Shown here in pieces: positions 1 to 11,200 of a stretch of DNA of 64,000 nt (its first letter is position 1; each line of letters opens with the position of its first letter). A program made the position numbers and the translations under genes. The notes below the pieces were generated by a model, which saw nothing but the letters and a program-made list of their open reading frames with translations, made no database searches and was not told the DNA's origin. The stretch is from Hydrangea macrophylla (Eukaryota; Streptophyta; Magnoliopsida; Cornales; Hydrangeaceae): positions 99,956,140 through 100,020,139 of the forward strand of contig CM066992.1 in the NCBI GenBank assembly GCA_033977485.1, in the 5' to 3' direction.

Positions 1-90
1 GTATTATGGCATAATCATTCGGTAGAGGAGACAACATGGGAACGTGAGGACGAGATCCGAGAGAAATATCCTCACTTATTTGACTCTTGA
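1..90 (+). CDS. C-terminal end of a Ty3/gypsy polyprotein (partial, cut by window edge)
   Basis: Frame 1 is open from the first base to TGA at 88-90. It encodes a short stretch with the motif VLWHNHSVEETTWE followed by REKYPHLF. This is the typical last segment (divergent chromodomain-like tail after the integrase) of chromovirus-type Ty3/gypsy polyproteins. The same ending recurs in the element at 57-61.6 kb (motif [11 protein letters not shown]...YPHLF). The stop is followed by a GGGGACAAA stretch and a purine-rich polypurine tract (about 121-136), then the 3' LTR. Only the final 29 codons lie in the window, so the state of the rest is unknown. Confidence 0.85.
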   Translation, partial: VLWHNHSVEETTWEREDEIREKYPHLFDS

Positions 91-136
91 GGTAAGAAAA
101 GTTTGGGGACAAACTTCCTAAAAGGAAGGGAGAGAT

Positions 137-669
137 GTAATACCCATACCCATAAAATGGAAGTGATATTTATTTTTCATGCGTTAATTAGTATAATTAA
201 TTGCATGCGATATTTGGGTAAGTTCCAGTTACCCCGATGTGATATGTGCTTTGATAAGGGCACAGTTGGACAGATGTGAAATGGGATCAACGGGAGGTCC
301 AAAGTAGATAAATTGCACTTAGTTGCATTTATGTGATTAAATGAATAATTGCATAATTGTTTTGAATATTTTATTGTTAGTTCTGACCTTTTATGGTGCC
401 AATTTGGGTACTCCTGTGAGGGCGAATTGGAATATGGTTCATAATTAGTAGGCTAATTAGCAACTTCATAAAATATTTGGGACCACTTTTGGGACCCATA
501 CGTGACACAGACACAGACCCACTTAGATATTTGGTAGTTAATATAAAGTTTAGGAGATTTCATAATTGGAACTTAGAAAACTTTGTGGGTGTAAACGATA
601 TTATGACTAAAGAGTCATAATATTGAAACTGTACAAAAAGACACATTGTCTTCATTAGTTCTTTAAACC

Positions 670-721
<52 letters not shown>

Positions 722-1952
722 AAACAAGGAGATACAGAGAGTTCAATGAGGAAAAAAAGGTGATGACGGTTCCGTTCGACTTCGCGACGCCGTTTCTTCA
801 CTGTACGATACTTAATCCCAAAACAGAAGCCATATTTGAACCCGTGAGGGTAAGCCTAACCTTTTGATATAATTTATTTTTAGTTTAAATGATAGATTTT
901 TCGTGGCCCAAATGGGTTGGTAACATATAGTCTACCAAAATTGCGTAGGATTAAATACATGTTCATATTTGGGTTGGATTTAGGAAAATTTTGGGAATTC
1001 TAGGCTTTATTTGGACTTATTTGTGAGGTGAGTATCCTAATCCCAAAATTGGATGTTTAATGTTATTTATTTATTAGTAAATGCTTAAATTGATTAATTG
1101 TGATTAAGTAAAAAAAACATGTGGTTAATTAGCAATTAACATGTTTGAAATGTTGAATTGCCATATTGACATGTTGAGCTGCTTATGTGCTTATTTTGGT
1201 CAAAGGGTCTAAAGTGATAATTACCATTATTTAGCCCATATTTAAGGGACGTCATTTCTCAGAGAAAATGTGATGAATTCATCAAAGAAAAAGGCGACGA
1301 TGGTGACGACCACAACAAATTGGCTTTGGTCACATGAGAGTATGTGATATCGCTTTTAAAGCGACGATAAAGTGAGTGAGAAAGGCCCAGAATCAGGGGT
1401 CCAATATGATGGTGATTGATTACTTGACACGCCGGTGACCATTTATTGTTGTGAATGCTTAATTGGTGTTTATGGTACATTAAATACTCCAATTGCATGA
1501 GAAGCGTTGAACTGTGGGAATTCTGGGATAGCTCAAGATTAATGGTTAATGTTTAATATGTTCATATGTAAATGAGTTTAGATGAATAGTTATATTCTTA
1601 GTGTTTGGATTTTTTGGAAATAAGTTTATGTTTTAGTTTTATATTAGATCCCTATAATATGAATTGTGGATTGAAGTTTTGAACGTATTTCCAAGTGTTT
1701 TAGTGATATTTTGGAATTTCAATTCTTGTTAATAGGGGGAATGGTACTGTAATAGGGGGAACTTTGTCCAAGTACCATTTGACGGTTTTAAAACTTTATT
1801 TTATTTCTTTGTATTATTTTGTTGATAAAAAGCTATTTTACCCCTGGTATTTTCAGTTTAAAATGTTATTTTGGAACGTTAAAAATGATTGTTTGGTCCT
1901 TGTTGGCTTTGTTACACGTGTCCTAGCTCGTGGGGGTGGGTTGGGTGTAACA
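137..1952 (+). repeat. 3' LTR of Ty3/gypsy element
   Basis: The LTR starts directly after the purine tract AAAAGGAAGGGAGAGA with TGTAATACCC and is inferred to end at GGGTGTAACA. Start and end resemble the other LTRs in this window (TATAACACCC...TGTGACA; TATCACACCC...CGTGACA). Internal similarity to the 54.7-kb LTR is visible around 395-470, with the shared motif GTAGGCTAATTAGCAACTTC. It carries a (GA)n tract at 673-719. The 5' LTR lies outside the window, so the right border rests on family resemblance and no target-site duplication can be checked. Confidence 0.7.
673..719. repeat. (GA)n microsatellite inside the LTR
   Basis: Uninterrupted GA dinucleotide run of about 47 bp within the 3' LTR. 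Confidence 0.95.
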
Positions 1953-2365
1953 AATAATGTGTCATTTTATAGTAAATTTGGTGTCAATTAATATTAAGTT
2001 TTCTAATTCCTTCATTTGTCCAAAAAAATATGTATAAATAGCCCCAAAAAAATTGTCTCCGGAACCCCCGTAAACTCGCTACCTCTTCACCCTACCAAGC
2101 CCCCAACTCCAATTTTCTACATATGTCCCTGACTTACACGGACGTCACCTAGACTTAAATGATCCATGTGATTTGTGGGTGATTAAGCGTATCGTAGGGA
2201 TTGGGTCTTGGTGTTCCTCAAAAGAAAAGGAAAATGTGAAGTTTCTGAATTTCACAACCGATTCTCATACATAATTAAATTGATGACTAATTCTTCCATT
2301 TGTATACAGTAGAACAAAAAATAAAAAAGCAAAAATTCAAATGAAATAAACACTGTATCTTGAAT
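1953..2365. other. Intergenic, nothing recognised
   Basis: AT-rich sequence between the LTR end and the next hairpin element. No coding potential, RNA gene or repeat structure was recognised. Confidence 0.5.
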
Positions 2366-2603
2366 TAAAAATACTACACCCACATCTAAATCCACACTTA
2401 ATTCCACACCCACTAACCCTTGATTCCAGTGGATCCCATGTGAGTCCCACACAAGACCTACCAGAATCAACCTAGCTAATTCCACATCCAACAACCCTGA
2501 CCCTTGACTCCAGTGGACCCCATGTGGGTCCCACACAAGACCCACCAGAATCAAGAGTGATAATGTGTTGGGTGTGAATTTAGATGTGAGTGTAGCATTA
2601 CTA
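2366..2603. mobile_element. MITE-like inverted-repeat element with internal duplication
   Basis: The ends form an inverted repeat: left ATACTACACCCACATCTAAA, right the complement of AATGCTACACTCACATCTAA. Between them a segment of about 80 bp is tandemly duplicated; both copies contain CCAGTGGA(T/C)CCCATGTG and CACACAAGACC(T/C)ACCAGAATCA. No clear target duplication was found, so superfamily is open. Confidence 0.55.
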
Positions 2604-2754
2604 TTCTTGAAGACTTGAATAACAAACTTGAAAATTTACGCCAATGGTGCAATGATTACAAGTTTCAGAATTATGAAAGTTGTTCTTTCAATTGGCTCAA
2701 GCCAAAAATGATGAATGTTGTCTCTATAGAGACAAATAAAGAATTATTTACACA

Positions 2755-3290
2755 AATTAAAATTTTAAAAGAAGCATAATTGTCATCGTCAACATCAAGA
2801 TTACAATCAACTAATTCCCACTAATCTTATTCAAAATGAGAATATCATCTTTCTTCAATACCAAATTTGAAAGTAATTTTATCAGATCTTTCAACATGTT
2901 CAACCAAAAATATGTATCTTATCTTTACAAGGGAGAGGCTCTTAGGTGCACTGGGCTTTTAAGCCTAAAAAACTTGGGGGCGACAGAATGGGGCACGGGT
3001 ATGCGGGATAACCCACGGATTTTTTAGGCTTAAAAGCCCAGTGCACTCTGTCAGTGTACTTACCCAGTGCACCTGCCTTTCCCATCTTTACAAATACCTA
3101 TACATATACCTATACCCATTTGCTATAATACAATCGTATTCCATATATATATATATTCATAAAAAGAGGGGCAAGGATTCATATTCATATTCTTTACTAG
3201 TTCAAAGCCTAGTTAGTACTCTACATATTCTTCTGCCCTTAGGAGAGCTCAAAATCCACCATTTCTTTGCAAGCATTTCTCAATGCCCTT
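2755..3290. repeat. Dispersed repeat, second copy at 32480-32720
   Basis: Two blocks, about 2755-2895 and 3207-3290, closely resemble 32480-32720 in the same order (shared AACTAATTCCCACTAATCTT and GGAGAGCTCAAAATCC). The copy here has extra sequence between the blocks, including the MITE at 2931-3083. Unknown repeat or old segmental duplication. Confidence 0.6.
2931..3083. mobile_element. Small MULE-like MITE with 10-bp target duplication
   Basis: A 153-bp hairpin element beginning GGGAGAGGC and ending GCCTTTCCC. Subterminal arms GGTGCACTGGGCTTTTAAGC and its complement pair. It is flanked on both sides by ATCTTTACAA (2921-2930 and 3084-3093). A 9-10-bp duplication is the hallmark of Mutator-like transposition. 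Confidence 0.8.
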
Positions 3291-3372
3291 ACTCGACTGA
3301 GCAAATGTATTCATGAAAATACTTTGGAATGGCGATCGGTAGTGGAGATGGTGATGGTGGTGGTGGAATGGG

Positions 3373-4560
<1,188 letters not shown>

Positions 4561-4569
4561 TTTGGTGCA

Positions 4570-7445
4570 AAGGAAACAACAAAACCTAACTTATTCAGGG
4601 GAAGGAAACACTTACAACATCAGCCAAAAGAGCTGAGCGAATCTCCACAGACAGGGAGTCTAACAAAACAAAAGGTTCATGTTGATTAGCTCCTAAATTA
4701 GCCAAAATATCAGCACAGCGGTTACCTTCCCTTTTAACATGGGAAATGGAACCATTACACCTTGAAAGCAAGAGTCTACAATCCTGAATGAGGGGTTTAA
4801 GGGGATGGTTAACTTCAGTCTTGCCGAGGAGATGGCAAGCGTCCAAAGAGTCCGTTTCCACCATTACTTCTCTAAAACCTTCTCTGCTAATAAGCGTGAG
4901 TCCTTTCCTGATGCCTTCAAATTCTGCCTGGAGACTGGTACAGTGGTTAAGGAGGCCGTAGTAGCCGAGTTTCCATCTCCCTTGGTCGTCACGGATAAGA
5001 CCTCCAAAGCCACCTTTCCCTAGATTACCTTTACTGCTTCCATCGGTGTTAAGTTTGATAAGACCTGCAATGGGAGGAGACCATCCAATTAGATCACTAT
5101 GAAAGGCATTATGCTGCACAATGCTTCTATTGAAGGTTTTCTGGATATCAGTGGCAAGAACTTTTGCCATGTTGGCCAAGATATGGTCCGGGGTAGAGGT
5201 TCCATTAAAAACCAGATTGTTCATGTCCTTCCATAAAACCCAGATAGCAAGGAAAACATAATCACTGGACAAACCCGAAAAGGAGTGAGTGGACATGTCA
5301 TTCATCATGGTATGAATCCATTGATCTAAACAAAGACCCGTCGTAGTATGATCAATAGCTTTGGGGAGGAGAAGATTCCAAACTGCATGGGCTTTAGAGC
5401 AGTCACGAAGGATATGAACAATGTCCTCCTTCCAGAACTTGCACCTGGTGCAAAACGCGTCAGCAAGGATGTTTCTTGTAAGGAGTAAGTATCTAGAAGG
5501 AAGTCTATCCTGAATGCATTTCCACACAAAGTATTTAAATTTATTAGGGATCTTCCATCTCCAAAGATACTTCCATATGAGCTGTCCTGAACTCGCTGCA
5601 TCCTCACTAAGGAACATGTAAGCGCTTTTAGGGCTATACTTGCCATTACTAGCGAGGGTACATGCAGGGAAGTCAGATAAAGAGTTGAAAATAGGGAGAG
5701 TAGTATTTAGGATATCATTTTTTCTTGCTTCAGAGAGCCATGGTTGGATGCTCCCCAAATTCCAGGATCCATCATCAGAGATGATGTCTTGGACAAACGT
5801 ATCAGAAGGGTTACCAACCATGGTATGATCAGTAATAGGATTTTTACCACACCACCAATGGTTCCAGAGATTTATGTAATTTCCATTCCCAACAATCCAT
5901 TTAGTTCCTTGAAAAAGGAAACCTTTGGTAGCAAGGATGCCTTTCCAAATATTGGAGTTCCTCTTTTTGGCCTTCCACTCATTAAGAGGGTTGCCTTGGA
6001 GGTATTTCTCAATTAAAACTTGGACCCATAGATTCTCTTTCCTGTTCATAAGACTCCAGCCTAGATTCCCTATCATAGCCAAATTATTCCCATGGCTTTT
6101 CCGAAGTCCCAGCCCACCCGTATTCTTGGATAGACAAACTCTGTCCCAGTTGACTAGGTGAATTTTTTTTTATTAACTTGACCCCCCCACAAAAAGTTTC
6201 TATTAATACGATCAAGGGATTGGCAAACAGATTGGGGGAGGAGCATAGTATGCATAAGATGATTAGGAATAACTTCAGTAGTGGATTTAATTAAGGTAGC
6301 TCTGCCAGCAAGGGAAAGAAGCTAGGTTTTCCAATTGGAGATTTTCTTCTGGATCCTCATAATAGAGCTATTGAAGAGGTTTTTGGAAACTCTCCCATGT
6401 AGAAGAGGAACACCCAGGTAATTCCCAAGATCATTGGTTTTAATAAAACCACTTTTCCTGGTAATGGCATTAACAACATTTCCTCTAGTGTTAGTAGAGA
6501 AGAAGATGCGAGATTTATACATGCTAACTTTTTGACCTGAAAGAAGGTAAAAATCATGAAAAGTATCCATGATGGTATCAAAGTTTTTCTCAGAAGCTTC
6601 TGCAAAAAGAACGATATCATAAGTAAAAAAAAGATGAGAAATCTAAGGTCCTTGTTTAGACGCTTTCAAACCTTTCCAATATTTTTTAATAACTTTTATT
6701 TCAATCATAGAAGAGAGAATTTCCATACAAAAGACAAAGAGATATGGGGAGATAGGGTCTCCCTGCTGAATGCCTTTCTTAGGTTTAAAACTTTCCCAAG
6801 GGGATCCATTAAAAAAAATAGCCATTTCAGTAGAAGTAATACAATGCATAATAATTTAATCCAAGTATTGGGGAAATTAAAAGCTTGGAGTGTTTTTTCC
6901 ACAAAATCCCACCTGAGGCGGTCATAGACTTTTTCAAAGTCAATTTTGAGGATCATACCACCATTTTTCCCTTTGCTACCTTTCAGGGTATGTAGAATTT
7001 CCTGGGAGATAATAATATTATCCTTAGTATTTCGCCCAGGGATAAAACTACTCTGATTGGGACTAACAAGGAAAAGGTCTAAGTCTATTGGTGAGGATCC
7101 TGGTTAATAAAATTTTATAAGAAACATTACACAAGCTAATAGGTCTAAACTGGGTTATGGACTCAGGGTTTTCCACTTTGGGGATGAGAGCAACAAAAGT
7201 TTTATTTATCGCAGGAGGGAAATCGCCTTCCCTAAAACTTCTTTTGATGAAGTTGATAATAGAGGGGGAGACAAGGTCCCAAATTTTTTTTTATAAAAAT
7301 CAGCATTGATACCATCAGGGCCAGGGGCCTTAGAAGGTCCCATATCGAAAAGTGCTTTCCTAATGTCAACACAAGAGATGGGAGAGCATAATAAAAACTT
7401 ATCTCTAAATATTGCAATTAAGATTAGTAAATTTCCAACACTCAA
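4570..7445 (-). pseudogene. LINE (non-LTR retrotransposon), 5'-truncated and frameshifted: reverse transcriptase, zf-RVT, RNase H
   Basis: Read on the minus strand. The 5' part (7445-6300) carries a plant LINE reverse transcriptase broken into several frames: motif KAPGPDGINADF, then LKIDFEKVYDRLRWDF, then GIQQGDPISPYLFVF. The usual FADD catalytic box is replaced by a FFTYDI reading near 6610, so an essential Asp is lost. The 3' part is one 495-codon open frame (6082-4595). It holds a zf-RVT domain at about residues 165-240 (WRWKIPNKFKYFVWK... CTRC...H...C) and an RNase H domain from about residue 343 (LNTDGSSKGNLGKGGFGG...ETDS). No apurinic endonuclease region is present, fitting 5' truncation on insertion. 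The minus-strand 3' end runs into an A-rich tail (complement of CTTCTTTTTTT near 4552-4562). The long RNase H frame suggests moderate age only. Confidence 0.85.
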
Positions 7446-7889
7446 TCATCTTTTCATTTCTTTTAAAGAAGTAATTTAACAACTTAACTAATCTATCATT
7501 TATTGTGGGAGCGACTTGACTTATAGTTCTATATTTCTTAAATGATCACCTATACTTGAGTGTAACATTAAGAGCACACAGTATTTTCACCGTGTCAGTT
7601 TGCTTTTCCTAACAAGAAGAGATGCACGAATCCTAAATTTTCACCCAAAATATATTTTCTAAATAGTGAGACAATCAAAACAATTTCTAAGGAAAATGAC
7701 TATCACACATGCTGAGCATTATTGTTTGGTAATTACCTTTCCCATCACCAGACACCACTAAATTTACAACAATAGGCTGGCTAAAATTTTCCTTTGGTTT
7801 GTAGTTTGTACAACATTATCTAGACTTTAGCCAAAAAAAAAAAAAAAACATTATCTAGACTAGGCTTACGCTTCAATAAAAGCCAGGTT
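7446..7889. other. Spacer upstream of the RBM28-like gene
   Basis: Nothing coding recognised. It contains an A-tract with a short flanking duplication (ACATTATCTAGACT near 7812 and 7849). Confidence 0.45.
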
Positions 7890-7994
7890 TGGGCTGCGTT
7901 TTATCCGGGCATATATATTGGGCTTGGGTTGTCAAATTAACAACAATTGACAGGACTCTTCAAACCCGACCCAACTAGCAAAACCCTATAAATA
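7890..7994 (+). promoter_or_regulatory. Core promoter with TATA box, telo-box and two site-II (TGGGCT) motifs
   Basis: TGGGCT occurs at 7890-7895 and 7919-7924 (site II, consensus TGGGCY). AAACCCTA, the telo-box, is at 7981-7988 and overlaps TATAAATA at 7987-7994, about 75 bp upstream of the ATG at 8067. Telo-box plus site II is an established combination in plant promoters of ribosomal-protein and ribosome-biogenesis genes. That matches the nucleolar role inferred for the downstream protein. The transcription start itself is not visible. Confidence 0.65.
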
Positions 7995-8066
7995 CGAAAC
8001 TACACAGAAAGAGTTGCAGAGTTTGGGCATTTTAGGTTCGTCGGTAGTATTTAGCCGTCAAGAGAG

Positions 8067-8169
8067 ATGGGAAAGAACAAGAAGATGACGATGGAAGGGG
8101 CCAAAACCGAACACTCTCAGTCCACCGTCTTCGTCTCCAACTTTCCATACTCTTTCACCAACTCCCAGG

Positions 8170-8224
<55 letters not shown>

Positions 8225-11200
8225 ACACATACACGTACGCTATATGTATCTATATGTTGGGACCAATGCAATACTAACTTTGGTGCTTTGGTGTCTCAGC
8301 TCGAAGAAACATTTAGCGAAGTTGGCCCCATAAGGCGATGTTTTATGGTCACACAGAAGGGTAAGCACTTGATTCAAAGAGTGTCAATTTTGGTTTCTTT
8401 ACTGTTGCTTTGAAGTTTGAACTTCGACTATATGCTATTTCATAAGTTTTGGTTCTTTTCTGTTCTTGATTTTCTTTGGTTAACTTTGATGATGATGATA
8501 CAATTTAAAAGAAAAGAAAATAAAACCTTATGCTATTTTTTCTTTTTGTGTGTTTGTTTCTTGAACATGACAACTTCGCTCCATTGTATTTATTTCGACA
8601 TTTTGAATTTTTTTCTGTGTTTTACAAAATTTTCTGTGTGATCTAAAAGGGCTATTTTGAAAGAAAGTTGCTTTTAATCGTTGTTCAGATATTAGCGTTT
8701 ATATGCTAAATATCTGTATGTTTATTGTCCATTCGTGTTGACAGGGTCAACGGAACACCGTGGTTTTGGCTTTGTTCAATTGTAAGTTCATTAAGTTTTG
8801 TCTTTTTTCTCTTTTTGCCATTGTTGGTCTGCAATTTTTGTAGGTTACTTGCTTTTCTCACTATAAGATGAGAAGTTTCATGATTATGGGCTTTATTTAG
8901 TTAATGTTTCTCTTTCGGCATTGAGACTTTAGATTGTGCACTATACATAAAGTTCATTCCCATTTGCTTTTTAATGATATTGCAGACTCTAGAAACTTTT
9001 CATGCTCATTTGAACTCCACATTGTCTAATTTTAATTACTTCTCCTTCCCCTTCCTCCCCTTTCAAGATATATTGTGCAAGTTCAACGAGGCCATTGGGT
9101 ATTTGTATTCGCTTTGCTTTGCCATTGGGTAGTAGTTGTATTCCCTTTGCTGTCTAGATTTGGATACTAACAGGGGTCATTGGGCACTAATTTTCTTCTC
9201 ATCTCATATGTCTATTTCTCCCTCCTGAACAAGTGTCGGGCTTAGTTTGGCCAATTGGCCCCCATTTTGGTGCCCTTTTTTAAAGCACAATTCATGTTAG
9301 TTCATTTGGTAACTAGTTTATGAGCTTTGCAAAAATTGAACTTCGGGCTTTTTTGGAGGGAGCTTTTAAAAGCTCTAGAATGGAGCTTTTAAAAGCTCAA
9401 GGTTGCCTTTTGGTTTCATGATGTTTTTGAAGAGTAATGTGTCACTTGTACAAAATTATCAAACAACTTAATAATAAATTTCATAAGTTACTTTTAAAAA
9501 GCCACGTGGGGGCCAAACTAAGCCTCAATGGTTCGGGAAAAAGCCTAGTTCAGTGCTATTTGGTGCAATGGTAAAGTTAGAACTGCCCTCCAAGTGCCGT
9601 GCACAATTTGAGCACTACTAAAAATGCCCCCCTTTTTAACCTAATGTTCTTTTCTCTTGTGAGTTGTTAATTAAAAAATGAGTAATGGTTTATAAACTAG
9701 AAAAAGGAAGAAGTAACTAACTGATCCCAAGTGCACTACGCAATAGGCCTAAAATCAATTATCAATTAACAAGATACGAAATGAAAATTGAATATTCTAA
9801 AATTAACATATAATAGGCGAAATGAGCACGAAATGAAGTGCAATGTTTTTGTCGACATTTTCAAATGATATTGTTATGAAGAAGTCATGCCAGGGTTGTT
9901 ACACATAAGGATTAAATTGATTAATATTTTTTTTTCTTTATTCATATCTTGTGGATTCAACATGTCCATTTTTTTTTTACTGTCTTTCAATTCTGGTAAA
10001 AACATATATTATTTATACATTCTGCTTATTATTGGACATCCAATTTTTTCTTCCATTTGTCAGTTTATTCTTTTGATTTTTTCCCTTCTATTGGTAACCG
10101 CCAATTCTTTGTGTAATTGGTGTTGCAAGTGTTATATATGCACTATTACCAACCTCCTATATCTTGCAAAGTTTGGTTGATAATTTGTTGTTGGGCTTTT
10201 TTTTTCTTTCTAATTTAATGTGTCATACTATCATATCTATTGTAATTTTTTGTTCAATTATAGTGCCGTTACTGAGGATGCAAATCGTGCAATTGAGGTG
10301 AAAAATGGTTCATCTGTTGGTGGACGGAAAATTGGAGTTAAACATGCTATGCATCGTGCCCCTCTTGAGCAGCGACGATTAAAAGGGAGTCAAGGTCATT
10401 TTGACTCATCTTAATTTTTAGACTGTTGTTTTCCATGGGGTTGCTCTTGTACCACCTTAATACAAATTTTTGACAGATCTCTTCTTGTGGTGGCCTTTCT
10501 ATGTAGTGGCTCAATCAGATGATACTAGTAACCTCAATAATGACAAAGGTGTTATTTCTTCTGTGGAAGTCAAGCATGAACATGTTGCAAACTGTCAAGA
10601 AATATGTATGATACTACTTCTTAGTGTCTTCATTTGCTTTTCTTTTACCTTTTAGCTTTGTTGTTGACAACTGATGTTGAGGGAATCTTAGGTAAACCCG
10701 TGGAACCTAAGAAAGCAAATACAATTTGCAAGGACGTAGCTGATGGAGGAAGCTTAGGTAAACCCGTGGAACCTAAGAAATCAAATACAATTCGCAAGGA
10801 CGTAGCTGATGGAGGAAGCTTAGGTAAGCCTGTGGAATCTAAGAGAGCAACTACACTTCGCAAGGATATAGCTGATGGAGGAAGCTTAGGTAAACCTGTG
10901 GAACCTAAGAAAGCAACTACACTTCGCAAGGACGTAGCTAATGGAGGGACTTCTTCCGAGAAACAGCGGTACTGAACTGCCTTTCCGGTCTTATTAGTTT
11001 TATTTCAACTGATTATTTGCTTTCCATATTTGGTTAAGAGATCCTTGGGTATATATAAAAGAATGATGATATATTGGATTCCGGAAAGTGAAATTCGATA
11101 TAGCAATGCATTATTTTTCTAGAGACTACCAATTGGCCCACAAGTTAGAGGTTTTAATGATTGGGCCTCAAAATTTATATCGCTCTCTGACTCCCTCCTT

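Noticed and set aside
8169..8240. Exon 1 extended through the CT repeat (Ser-Leu repeat) to a GT donor at 8219
   Set aside because: The phase does not fit the acceptor at 8300, and it would insert a repeat peptide into RRM1.
10470..10506. Exon 5 starting at 10477 (adds residues [11 protein letters not shown])
   Set aside because: In frame and possible, but the added hydrophobic stretch is odd for this linker; the acceptor before 10507 was preferred. RNA evidence would decide.
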